Assembly (NCBI RefSeq): GCF_017873565.1 | Contig: NZ_JAGGKH010000012.1 | Location: forward strand, 1 to 64,000 | Length of the DNA stretch: 64,000 nucleotides | Origin: Lederbergia galactosidilytica | GTDB taxonomy: Bacteria > Bacillota > Bacilli > Bacillales > Bacillaceae_C | Reading direction: 5' to 3' | Shown: in pieces, positions 1 to 8,059 of the stretch | How positions within the stretch are numbered: the stretch's first letter is position 1 | Layout of the letters: each line of letters begins with the position of its first letter | Made by a program: the position numbers and the translations under genes | The notes under the pieces: model-generated | What the model saw: the letters and a program-made list of their open reading frames with translations, nothing else | What the model was told of the DNA's origin: nothing | The model's database searches: none

Positions 1-654
1 TGTACTAGCACCACTGCGTAGATTCAATTTAGAACCTGAGTTAACAGATACATATTTTGTTTCCGTCTTTGCTGGTGTGGATGTAGACGGTTTTGTTGGG
101 GCTGTGTTCGTCTTGCCTGTTAAATATTGACTACTTACATATCCCGTTTTTCCGTTTACAGTTACTTTCGCCCAACCTTTGGAATCTGATTGAACCGTTA
201 CTGCTGTACCATTCGATAAGTTCCCAATTATTGAAGCACTTGTACTAGCACTACTGCGTAAATTTAAAATAGATCCCGTATTTACGGAGACATACTTTGT
301 TTCAGTTTTAACAGATGTTTGCTTAGGTGTGGCTAACTTAGGAGCAGCTTTTTGCCCATTTAAAAACTGATTACTTACATATCCTGTCTTGCCATTGGCA
401 TTAATTTTCGCCCAACCATTTGCCTCCGAGAGCACTGTAACAGATGTTCCGTTAGCTAATTTACTAACAACAGATGCATTTGTCGAAGCCTCGGCCCGCA
501 TGTTCAGACTAGAACCTTGATCGACTGCGACATACCTCACATTATGTTGCGACTCAATCCCACTTGGTGGCTCAGCAGCCTCAATCGTCTGTTCAAAGGC
601 TACAGTAGACAAGACAGCAAAACATAAGGTAGGTAAAATGACTCTTTTTTTCAT
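1..654 (-). CDS. Secreted SH3b-repeat protein, N-terminal part (runs off the left edge)
   Basis: The frame is open from ATG at 654 to the window edge, 218 codons without a stop. An N-terminal signal peptide (MKKR, then a hydrophobic stretch, then AFEQTIEAAE) is followed by bacterial SH3 (SH3b) repeats. Two complete repeats are visible, each with an N/SLNLR core, an NGT-VTV strand, a GWAKI/GWAKV strand and NGKTGYVS; a third begins at the edge. The repeats are joined by Thr/Pro/Lys-rich linkers (TPKQTSVKTETKYVSV). SH3b domains of this kind bind peptidoglycan, so the product is probably an exported cell-wall-binding protein. A catalytic domain (NlpC/P60, amidase or glucosaminidase) may lie beyond the edge and cannot be seen. 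The RBS is an AGGAGAGT-like stretch just upstream. A decayed copy lies directly upstream. Confidence 0.8.
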   Translation of the reverse strand, partial: MKKRVILPTLCFAVLSTVAFEQTIEAAEPPSGIESQHNVRYVAVDQGSSLNMRAEASTNASVVSKLANGTSVTVLSEANGWAKINANGKTGYVSNQFLNGQKAAPKLATPKQTSVKTETKYVSVNTGSILNLRSSASTSASIIGNLSNGTAVTVQSDSKGWAKVTVNGKTGYVSSQYLTGKTNTAPTKPSTSTPAKTETKYVSVNSGSKLNLRSGAST

Positions 655-904
655 TGGACTCTCCTTTCTAGATGCGAATCATAATACTATAGTCCAAGTT
701 TAATATACAAATGAAGCTACAAACGAGCAAAACGCCCAGCTTTTTGCATATTAATTCCCTTCATTTCAGACCTTGGACCCCTTTCATGACAGTGTATAAG
801 GCCCCTTTACTTTTGGATCAGAGACCTTTATCATAATATACTGACTACGACATGTCTTTACATTAGAATCTTAGGAAGTAAATTTGTGCCTTTCAATCAA
901 CTTC

Positions 905-1690
905 CCAAATTGAGTGTTGGCATTGTACTATTGCGTAGATTTAAAGTCGAACCTGCATTCACTTGACTGATGAAGAGGTAGATAGTTTTTCTGGATTGTG
1001 ATCGTCTTGCCTGTGAAATATTGACTTATCACATATTCAGTTTTCCAATTGACTTTCCTTTCGATTCTTTCTGTAATGAGACGCGAGCCATATCACATTT
1101 TCCCCAAAATATGAATATGGCAATGTTAAGTCGAGCCCATGTCATGGAAACACTCTTGTTTCCGATACAGAGGGCGGTAGGGTAGATGGTTTGCTGGTAT
1201 GTTAGTCTTGCCTGTACTTACATATCCGCTTATCCATTTACCTTTGCTTTTGTTTTTTTGTTGATACGAGATAAAATACCAGCTGCAAACGTCCAATTGT
1301 AGATCTCTTGTATGTTATGTTAGATGGAGCTATATTGTTTGAGACCACGTTTTTGACGCTAGGCTAACTCCCCCTTAATGTTACTATTACATTTTTCATT
1401 AGCATTATTTTGGAAGTCCATTATCACTATGCTTGAAGTCCCTCTTGCTAGTTTGATAGTAATATACATATTAGAGAAGCCTTTACTTGCATATTAAAAG
1501 AAGTGTCCTTATCAACCATAAGTTAGAGTAGGACTCAATCTCGCTCAATTACTTTGCAAGACTAAATCATTTATCCAAAAATACCGTTGACTACACTGAA
1601 TTATGTAATAGGTAAAATGTCCTTTTCGATCTAAATCCTCCTTTCTACTTTAAATTATATAATACATTCCAAGTTTAATATACAAAAATA
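905..1690 (-). pseudogene. Decayed tandem copy of the SH3b gene and its leader
   Basis: No open frame remains, but short stretches match the intact SH3b gene in order. They include CGTAGATTTAAA-like segments, a GTCTTGCCTGTxAAATATTGACT segment near 1003, and TTGCCTGTACTTACATATCCG near 1208. A GGTAAAATG/TCCTCCTTTCTA segment near 1612-1646 corresponds to the start region. The leader element TCCAAGTTTAATATACAAA occurs identically at 693-711 and 1668-1686. Weaker matches continue further upstream (GGCCC-TTTACTT...GAGACC near 808 and 1968). This is best read as a tandem duplication in which the second copy has decayed. Confidence 0.6.
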
Positions 1691-2043
1691 TGCAAAAATC
1701 GGCAAATATTACCAACTTTTCTCGAAATAAGTCTTTTTAACTACAATCTTTAGGACCACTTTTATTCAATTGTACTATTTAATTTTTTATACATATATTG
1801 TTCTGATTGTTAAGTAATTAAATCGCTTTATGAATAGCAAGTCTTTTTTATGATTACGCAGATGTTTAATTTATTGACTCAATGTACCTTTCCCACTTTC
1901 TTAGATGGTTAAACCTTAAATCCCAATTAAGTTAGAGATCACTCCTAATTCGCTTAACAGTGGGGAAGGCCCATTTACTTTAAATTTAGAGACCACTATT
2001 ATGGATACTTACTGCAATATTCATAATGAGGAGTATGCAAAAA

Positions 2044-2478
2044 ATGAATAGTATTTTATTGAAGACTAGTAAATTAATAACGATCATTCTTTTTGTTTCC
2101 ATGCTATCAGGCTGTAGCCTCCTAGCTTCATTGTTAGAGGGTAATAATGTTATTATCTTTGGAACAGGAACTTTCGATGATGGAATCTCACAAGAGAAAA
2201 GAATTTTTAAACAAGACGAAGATTTTTTATTTGAAGCCCAAACATCATCAAATTTTAAAACGACAACGATCCATTTTACGTTAATAAAAGATGATTTTGG
2301 CAGTGAAACTATTTATGATGATTGGGAAGTTTCCGTTGATCCAACCTGGAATAGCTTGCTTTATGAATTTCATCTTGTTGATGAAGACGGAGAATTTGAA
2401 CCAGGAGATTATATTGTTCGGATGTTTAAAGAGGATTTTGAATACGTAACAGAAGGCACATTTACAATCATCGAATAG
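2044..2478 (+). CDS. Small lipoprotein of unknown function
   Basis: The product is about 144 residues with a lipoprotein signal: a short positive N-terminus, a hydrophobic stretch and the lipobox LSGC, so it should be anchored on the outer face of the membrane. The mature part is acidic and contains beta-strand-like segments (TIHFTLIKDDFG, DYIVRMFKEDFEYVTEGTFTI), suggesting a single beta-sandwich. I do not recognise the family. Two ATGs lie upstream (2026, 2035), but GAGGAG at 2028-2033 sits 10 nt before ATG 2044, which is the better start. A terminator follows directly. Confidence 0.7.
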   Translation: MNSILLKTSKLITIILFVSMLSGCSLLASLLEGNNVIIFGTGTFDDGISQEKRIFKQDEDFLFEAQTSSNFKTTTIHFTLIKDDFGSETIYDDWEVSVDPTWNSLLYEFHLVDEDGEFEPGDYIVRMFKEDFEYVTEGTFTIIE

Positions 2479-2489
2479 CGTATGCATTT

Positions 2490-2527
2490 AATCCCTCTTG
2501 ATCATTACAAAGAGGGATTTCCTTTTT
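2490..2527 (+). terminator. Rho-independent terminator after the lipoprotein
   Basis: AATCCCTCTT pairs with AAGAGGGATT across a 10-nt loop, followed by TCCTTTTT. It separates the lipoprotein gene from pepF. Confidence 0.75.
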
Positions 2528-2597
2528 GGAACATTTCACTTTATATATTATACTAATAAGAGAGTTAGAAATTTTCCAAACAAAGGAGTGGGGCCAA

Positions 2598-4403
2598 TTG
2601 GTACAAAGCTTACCTACACGCGCACAAGTTAAAAAAGAAGAAACATGGAATTTAAAAGATTTATTTGCAACTGACGAAGCTTATGAACAGGCTTTGGAAA
2701 CTGTAGGGAAAGAGGCAGCAGAATTTGCTAATGCCTACAAGGGCACAATTCAGGACGCAGATTCCGCAATAAAAGCATTAAACGAATATAGAAAACTCTA
2801 TGAGCAACTTATTCCAATTGGTACATATGCCTCTCTTGCAGCTAGTGTAGATCAAACGGATGATCAAGCACAAATGCGAGATAGCAAATTTAGTTCTGTT
2901 GCTGCGAAAATTTCCAGCCAAACTTCTTTTCTCATGAGTGAACTATCAGAGCTATCAATAGAAGTTTTACAGGATGCAAGTGCCCATTCAGAAGATTTTG
3001 CTGTCCTATTAAAAGATATTATTAAGAAAAAACCATACCAGCTTCATCCTGAAGTTGAAAAAACATTAGCAGCTTTCTCATCTACTTTTGAGTCACCTTA
3101 TAGCTTATATAACACAACAAAATTAGTAGATATGAAATTTCCAGATTTTAAAGTGAATAATGAAAATTATCCATTAAGCTATGTTTCTTTTGAAGGCAGT
3201 TGGGAATCAAATCCTGATTCAGAAAAGAGACGTGCTGCATTTGCTGCGTTTTCTGCTAAATTGCGCGATTATCAACATACAACAGCCAAAACATATGACA
3301 TGCACTTACAAATGGAAAAAACGACTTCCGACTTGCGGGGATATCAATCTGTCATTGACTACCTATTGATGGAACAAGATGTTGATCGTTCCATGTATAA
3401 TCGTCAAATTGATGTGATCATGAAAGAGTTAGCTCCACATATGCGAAAATATGCAAAGCTTCTACAAAAAATTCATCAATTAGATGAAATGACCTTTGCT
3501 GATTTAAAAATTCCTGTCGATCCTTCTTATGAGCCAACAGTGACAATTGAGGAATCGAAGAAATATATTGACGATGCTCTTGCCATCATGGGAAAAGATT
3601 ATACAGATATGGTGGATCGAGCTTATTCAGAACGGTGGATCGATTTCGCCCAAAACACTGGAAAATCAACAGGGGCCTTCTGTGCTAGTCCATACGGCAA
3701 TCATTCTTATATCTTGATTTCATGGACGGGAAGTATGGAAGACGTATTTGTTCTTGCACATGAGCTTGGACATGCCGGACATTTCTATAATGCTTATAAA
3801 AATCAAAGTGTATTTAACGGGGATGCCTCCATGTACTTTATTGAAGCTCCATCGACCATGAATGAAATGCTGATGGCTAACCATCTGTTAAAAAATTCTG
3901 AGGATCCAAAATTCAAACGCTGGGTACTATCCTCGATCATTTCACGTACCTACTATCATAATTTCGTCACTCATCTGCTTGAAGCAGCCTATCAGCGGAA
4001 GGTTTACGAAATTGTTGATGATGGTGGAAATGTCAATGCCACTATTTTAAATGAATTAAAAAGAGGCGTCCTAGAAGAGTTTTGGGGAGAAGACGTCATT
4101 ATCAATGACGGTGCTGAATTAACATGGATGCGCCAACCACATTATTATATGGGCTTGTATCCTTACACATACAGCGCCGGTCTAACGATCTCCACAGAAA
4201 TGGCGAAACGTGTGCTAAATGAAGGAAAACCGGCAGTCGAGGATTGGTTGAACGTCCTCCAGGCTGGTGGCTCTAAAAATCCGGCTGAACTAGCAAAAAT
4301 GGCTGGTATTGATATTACAACAGATCAGCCGCTACGGGATACAATTAGCTATATTGGTGATTTGATCGATCAAATCGAGAAGCTCACCGAGGAAATTGGC
4401 TAA
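2598..4403 (+). CDS. pepF: Oligoendopeptidase F (M3 family zinc metallopeptidase)
   Basis: This is a cytoplasmic zinc endopeptidase that cuts short peptides. The product is 601 residues, the usual length of the M3B PepF family. The gluzincin motif HELGH lies at about residues 388-392 in the context FVLAHELGHAGHFY, with a downstream Glu in FIEAPSTMNE as the likely third zinc ligand. The N-terminus LPTRAQVKKEETWNLKDLF is the family's typical start. The frame is open further upstream, but AAAGGAG at 2582-2588 lies 9 nt before TTG 2598, so TTG is the chosen start. The gene stands alone between a terminator and a hairpin-rich repeat. Confidence 0.93.
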   Translation: MVQSLPTRAQVKKEETWNLKDLFATDEAYEQALETVGKEAAEFANAYKGTIQDADSAIKALNEYRKLYEQLIPIGTYASLAASVDQTDDQAQMRDSKFSSVAAKISSQTSFLMSELSELSIEVLQDASAHSEDFAVLLKDIIKKKPYQLHPEVEKTLAAFSSTFESPYSLYNTTKLVDMKFPDFKVNNENYPLSYVSFEGSWESNPDSEKRRAAFAAFSAKLRDYQHTTAKTYDMHLQMEKTTSDLRGYQSVIDYLLMEQDVDRSMYNRQIDVIMKELAPHMRKYAKLLQKIHQLDEMTFADLKIPVDPSYEPTVTIEESKKYIDDALAIMGKDYTDMVDRAYSERWIDFAQNTGKSTGAFCASPYGNHSYILISWTGSMEDVFVLAHELGHAGHFYNAYKNQSVFNGDASMYFIEAPSTMNEMLMANHLLKNSEDPKFKRWVLSSIISRTYYHNFVTHLLEAAYQRKVYEIVDDGGNVNATILNELKRGVLEEFWGEDVIINDGAELTWMRQPHYYMGLYPYTYSAGLTISTEMAKRVLNEGKPAVEDWLNVLQAGGSKNPAELAKMAGIDITTDQPLRDTISYIGDLIDQIEKLTEEIG

Positions 4404-4414
4404 CCACTTGCAGG

Positions 4415-4769
4415 AGGCTGGGACATAATTAAAATAGTAAGCATCAAAGACGAATGATGATACCATAGCGTAGGAAATATACGTAGTCTCCTGTAGGAGA
4501 TAAGGTAAGGCATCGGTGAGATTCCAGAGTGCAAAGGAGGATCAAAGGCTAATTACGCGCCGTCCTGGCGGCAGGATCAAAGCGCAACTTCCTGTTGCTT
4601 CACCTACACTAGTACTTCCTTGTACGTCGCAACGCCTTCGTGACCTACATCCTGTAGATCTTAGGAAGCTCACCAGCCACCTTTGAAAAGCCAAGTATAT
4701 TTCCGAAGTGGTTTTATATGCATATAATAGTTCGGCTTTTCTTTGGCGCAAATATTTTTGTCTCAGCCT
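4415..4769 (+). repeat. Hairpin-rich intergenic repeat with UCCU loops (Bacillaceae-1 RNA-like)
   Basis: The stretch is bounded by imperfect inverted ends AGGCTGGGACA (4415-4425) and TGTCTCAGCCT (4759-4769). Inside are four consecutive small hairpins whose loops all carry TCCT on the plus strand: CGCC-GTCCT-GGCG (4558-4570), GCAAC-TTCCT-GTTGC (4584-4598), GTAC-TTCCTT-GTAC (4612-4625) and a 7-bp stem with loop ATCCT (4642-4660). On the minus strand the loops read AGGA. Terminal loops with RUCCU are the hallmark of the Bacillaceae-1 RNA motif, so this may be a copy or relative. A mobile MITE-like repeat is the alternative. Strand is uncertain. The open frame through it on the minus strand is not a credible gene. 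Confidence 0.5.
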
Positions 4770-4778
4770 TTTATTAAT

Positions 4779-5618
4779 TTACTCACTTTTATTTTCTGAT
4801 TGGCTTCCCGGTTTAATGATGTTGTATCCGTTTTGTCTTAAACGTTCTTTAATCCTTCTCTTTCGATAAAGCATCATCCCTGCCTCTGATAATTCATGGA
4901 GTGTGGAACGATTAGTCATAGCTCCGAAAATCGCGCCAATAATAGGGATCATTTGGAATAGCTTCTTCCAGCCAACTTGATCTCGATAAGTCATAACCAC
5001 TTCTCTCCACCCTTGCAGTTCCGAAATAATATCTCTACGAGCAGCTTCATCAGGAGAATCTATCAGGGATAATTGCTTTAAGATTGTTCGCTTTCCAATA
5101 ATATCTGATGAAACAAGTTGGAGGATTTTTAATATATATAATCTTTCCTTTTGATCATTCGGATGATATCCGTAACAAATAGCAATATCTTGAAGAGTTT
5201 TTAATTGAAGACCTAATAGGAATGGAATATCTATCGATATGGTGATGAAACCGCCAATTCCTGTGCTCGCTCCTTGAAAGGTTGCAAGTCGCTTTCGACT
5301 TTTTCTCAGTTTCTTAACAGCATCATCCATTTGCTTTACTGGGATTGATTCCAAATCCTCTAATGTATGAATATTTTGGTGCGGGTAATAGGATTTTAAT
5401 GATGACACTGAACTTAAATATCTTCCCCCTGATTGAATATATTGACCTAACTCGTCCAGAAGAACGCCCAATTTTCTTTGTAAAAAAGTTGGTGTAAGTT
5501 TGTCTAAAAGCTGGAAAGGAAGACGACCAATTCTCTCCCAAAACCATAAACCTTTTTGGGACTTCTCCCATTTTTCAATCTCTTTTAATTCATCTACTAA
5601 TTGCGCTGATGTTTCCAT
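4779..5618 (-). CDS. EcsC family protein
   Basis: The 279-residue product matches the EcsC protein family: a basic, helical N-terminus (ELKEIEKWEKSQKGLWFW), a central Gly-rich hydrophobic segment (STGIGGFITISIDIP, about residues 116-130) and a membrane-associated C-terminal stretch (FQMIPIIGAIFGAMTNRSTL). In Bacillus EcsC is encoded with an ABC transporter, but here the gene is alone. The biochemical role of the family is unknown. ATG 5618 is the first in-frame start. About 500 nt upstream on the same strand lies a complete Mn2+ riboswitch with its own promoter and terminator; whether its read-through controls this gene is open. Confidence 0.8.
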   Translation of the reverse strand: METSAQLVDELKEIEKWEKSQKGLWFWERIGRLPFQLLDKLTPTFLQRKLGVLLDELGQYIQSGGRYLSSVSSLKSYYPHQNIHTLEDLESIPVKQMDDAVKKLRKSRKRLATFQGASTGIGGFITISIDIPFLLGLQLKTLQDIAICYGYHPNDQKERLYILKILQLVSSDIIGKRTILKQLSLIDSPDEAARRDIISELQGWREVVMTYRDQVGWKKLFQMIPIIGAIFGAMTNRSTLHELSEAGMMLYRKRRIKERLRQNGYNIIKPGSQSENKSE

Positions 5619-6128
5619 TCTAATGCTTCATCCTTCCTGCCTATAGAAAGCCGGATATCATTTCAACGAAAAATCCACTTTCTATTTAATATTATTTCAC
5701 GTTTATCTGGAGACGATGCGGGGCATAATTTGATCCTTATTTTCCATCTCCAGTGTAAAAAATAAGCCTTGTTAGCAAACGATAAAATATCTCCCTAGTT
5801 GAAATGGTGAGTTTTATGGGTAACCTAAAATAATGGTTGTAGGATTTTTCAGATTCGAATTCTTAGATGTACCAAAAACTTTTCAACTTTGACCGAGCTT
5901 TGATTCATTCGCATCTATTCTGCTAAATTATTGCTTATAATACCTTTAAATAAGTGGTGACCTCCAATACATTCACCAGTCCTATACAATGTTATTACAA
6001 TCTCTCCTAAAATTGATACGCACTTTCTTAGTATCAATTAATACCCTTCTAAAGGTTTTTTATAGTTTTTTTCAAATAAAACTCTTTTTTTCTTACGATT
6101 TATCTATCATTTAAAAGCTAAATTCACG
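5619..6128. other. Intergenic stretch between EcsC gene and riboswitch terminator
   Basis: About 510 bases with no open frame of useful length on either strand and no recognisable remnant of a metal transporter. I see nothing else that can be supported here. Confidence 0.5.
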
Positions 6129-6165
6129 AAAAAAGCCTCTACCATTTACTGGTAAAGGCTTTTTC
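6129..6165 (-). terminator. Expression-platform terminator of the upstream riboswitch
   Basis: On the minus strand AAAGCCTTTACC pairs with GGTAGAGGCTTT and is followed by a T-rich run. It sits directly downstream of the aptamer in the same arrangement as the terminator before the TerC gene at 34.6 kb. Confidence 0.75.
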
Positions 6166-6189
6166 TCAAGGTGAAACCATTACCAATTG

Positions 6190-6284
6190 GTAAAGGTCTC
6201 GCTAACAACAATCTGTTGCCAACAAGGCCGAGAGCATAATACTCCGTAATGACGACCTTGTTATAAAAGCTACTCCCCTTTAGG
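6190..6284 (-). promoter_or_regulatory. yybP-ykoY (Mn2+) riboswitch, orphan copy
   Basis: Read on the minus strand, the segment begins AAAGGGGAGTAGC and continues with GTCGTCATTAC, a variable stem (GAGTAT...GCTCTC), GGCCTTGTTGGCAAC and GTTAGCGAGACCTTTACC. These blocks appear in the same order in the riboswitch upstream of the TerC gene at 34.4 kb. The family senses Mn2+ and usually controls manganese exporters. Here the next gene on the strand is the EcsC-family gene, about 500 nt beyond the terminator, and no TerC, MntP or P-type ATPase frame is visible between them. Confidence 0.85.
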
Positions 6285-6307
6285 GACTATTCGTTGACTT
6301 TATATTT

Positions 6308-6337
6308 ATTGTAAAATAATTCCTATAAGTTTGTCAA
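6308..6337 (-). promoter_or_regulatory. Sigma-A promoter of the orphan Mn2+ riboswitch
   Basis: On the minus strand TTGACA (6337-6332) and TACAAT (6313-6308) are separated by 18 nt, about 25 nt before the aptamer. The element therefore has its own near-consensus promoter and should be transcribed. Confidence 0.65.
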
Positions 6338-6358
6338 TAAAACATTCCTATTATAAAG

Positions 6359-7252
6359 CTACTTATGCTTACCCTTCGCCTTTTCCTTCTCGACAACCTC
6401 GATAAGATAATGAAGAAATTTATCCCGTATATCTTGGCGACGTAAAGCAGCTTCTACTGTTGCTTCTAAAAAGCCTAATTTGTTGCCGACATCATAGCGT
6501 ATTCCTTCAAATTGATAAGCATATATCGTTTCAATTTGTGCTAGCTCTCTTAGAGAATCGGTTAATTGGATTTCCCCATCTTTTCCTGGTGGTGTTCGCT
6601 CAAGTATGTTAAAAATACTAGGATTAATAATATAACGACCTAAAATGGCAATATTCGAAGGAGCCTCCTCAAGGTCTGGCTTTTCCACTAAATCTCGCAC
6701 AGAATAAATATGAGCAGAGAGCTTCTCACCATCTACAATTCCATATTTATGTACATTTTCTGCCTCTACTTCTTGAACCCCTAGTATGGATGTTTCATAT
6801 TGTTCGTACGCCTCTAACATTTGCTTCAAACAAGGTTTCTCCTCATTATATATAACATCATCTCCAAGAAGAACAGCAAATGGTTCATTTCCGACAAAAG
6901 TTCTCGCACAGGAGATAGCATGACCAAGTCCTTTTGGTTCTTTTTGCCGAATATAATGGATATCTACCATATTGGAGATTCCCCGTACGAGCTCAAGCAA
7001 ATCGAGTTTATTCTTCTTCTCAAGCTCACTCTCCAATTCGAAAGAACGATCAAAATGATCCTCAATTGCCCTTTTACTTTTCCCAGTCACGATCAAAATT
7101 TCCTCAATTCCTGAGGCAATCGCTTCTTCGATAATATATTGAATGGTCGGTTTATCCAAAATCGGAAGCATCTCTTTCGGCATCGCTTTTGTTGCTGGCA
7201 AAAATCTCGTTCCTAATCCTGCTGCTGGAATAATTGCTTTTCTGACTTTCAA
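6359..7252 (-). CDS. galU: UTP--glucose-1-phosphate uridylyltransferase
   Basis: The enzyme makes UDP-glucose from UTP and glucose 1-phosphate, for glycolipid anchors, teichoic acid glucosylation and polysaccharide. The nucleotide-binding signature VRKAIIPAAGLGTRFLPATK is at the N-terminus, followed by KEMLPI, the VTGKSKRAIEDHFD block, RQKEPKGLGHA, FAVLLGDD and the VEKP and GEIQLTD motifs. The length of about 297 residues fits the GalU/GtaB family. The frame is open to 7273, but a purine-rich GGGGGGAAG lies just before TTG 7252, giving the family's normal N-terminus (MKVRKA). It is 28 nt or more downstream of the VanZ-like gene and probably co-transcribed with it. UDP-glucose supply fits with the lipoteichoic acid synthase elsewhere in the window. 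Confidence 0.93.
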   Translation of the reverse strand: MKVRKAIIPAAGLGTRFLPATKAMPKEMLPILDKPTIQYIIEEAIASGIEEILIVTGKSKRAIEDHFDRSFELESELEKKNKLDLLELVRGISNMVDIHYIRQKEPKGLGHAISCARTFVGNEPFAVLLGDDVIYNEEKPCLKQMLEAYEQYETSILGVQEVEAENVHKYGIVDGEKLSAHIYSVRDLVEKPDLEEAPSNIAILGRYIINPSIFNILERTPPGKDGEIQLTDSLRELAQIETIYAYQFEGIRYDVGNKLGFLEATVEAALRRQDIRDKFLHYLIEVVEKEKAKGKHK

Positions 7253-7300
7253 ATTCTTCCCCCCAATCTGCAATTAAAAACTGCAGTAAAAAATAGCGAT

Positions 7301-7765
7301 TTATACATCTTTTGAAAATCTCTTCACTAAATTAGCCATACATAAATACAAACCAATCCCCAAACTAGCCCCAGCACTATCAATCACTACATCCTTGATC
7401 TCAGCTCCACGTCCAGACACAAATAATTGATGTGTTTCATCAGAAATAGCAAACAAAATGCAAATGGTCAAAGCCAATCCAATACCACGAGCTTGCGTTA
7501 GTTTCATCCGCTTAATAGCAAAACACACTAGGATCCCTAGGAAACAATAAGCAAAAAAATGTGCACTCTTCCTAATAAGATGATGCAATCGTACTTCACT
7601 AACCTCCAGCTGGGGTGAAACCTTCTTTATCGTTGTCATAACCTTCTCTGTTAAATTTAAACTTAACACTCTTGACTCCGCTCTTGGTTGATCAGATAAA
7701 GTAAAGATTAGCACCATCCAAAGTAATGCCAATAAGAAAAAAATATACTTATAATAAGACTTCAT
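7301..7765 (-). CDS. VanZ-like family membrane protein
   Basis: The 154-residue integral membrane protein has about four hydrophobic segments. VanZ-family signatures are RKSAHFFAYCFLG (about residues 65-77) and SDETHQLFVSGRGAEIKDVVIDSAGA (about 108-133). VanZ proteins of vancomycin clusters confer low-level teicoplanin resistance, but chromosomal family members are mostly uncharacterised. ATG 7765 is preceded by AAGGAG. It is the first gene of a likely two-gene unit with galU. An extended -10 (TGGTATAAT) lies about 195 nt upstream. Confidence 0.85.
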   Translation of the reverse strand: MKSYYKYIFFLLALLWMVLIFTLSDQPRAESRVLSLNLTEKVMTTIKKVSPQLEVSEVRLHHLIRKSAHFFAYCFLGILVCFAIKRMKLTQARGIGLALTICILFAISDETHQLFVSGRGAEIKDVVIDSAGASLGIGLYLCMANLVKRFSKDV

Positions 7766-7958
7766 ACTAACTCCTTAATTTTGAGTCTACATTTCCTCAA
7801 AGCACTTTATATGCAAGAGTTGCTAGGTGAGCCATCTTGAGTTGATATCAATGACAAGCATTATGGTAGTACCATCGAAGCATACTCCCATGTGAAAGAG
7901 ACTTTAATCAAAACATCATCTCTAATGGACTCTTTATTTCATCTAACTCTGTTATTTG

Positions 7959-7967
7959 ATTATACCA
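7959..7967 (-). promoter_or_regulatory. Extended -10 promoter element upstream of the VanZ-like/galU pair
   Basis: On the minus strand the sequence TGGTATAAT is an extended -10 box. No good -35 is evident, as is common with extended -10 promoters. Confidence 0.4.
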
Positions 7968-8010
7968 TGCTTCATGGGTAATTAATTTTTCAACAAAAAT
8001 CTTTCTAAGT

Positions 8011-8042
8011 AAAAAAGCTGCTAGGTAAAAAAACCTAACAGC
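8011..8042 (-). terminator. Terminator of the first CUT1 ABC operon
   Basis: On the minus strand GCTGTTAGGT pairs with ACCTAGCAGC across an A/T loop and is followed by a run of Ts. It lies just after the last permease gene. Confidence 0.75.
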
Positions 8043-8059
8043 CTTCTAAATTTTCAACA

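Noticed and set aside
4542-4751. 69-residue minus-strand open frame in the hairpin repeat
   Set aside because: Its sequence follows the hairpins, it has no RBS, and the composition (Arg, Ser, Cys rich) is not protein-like.
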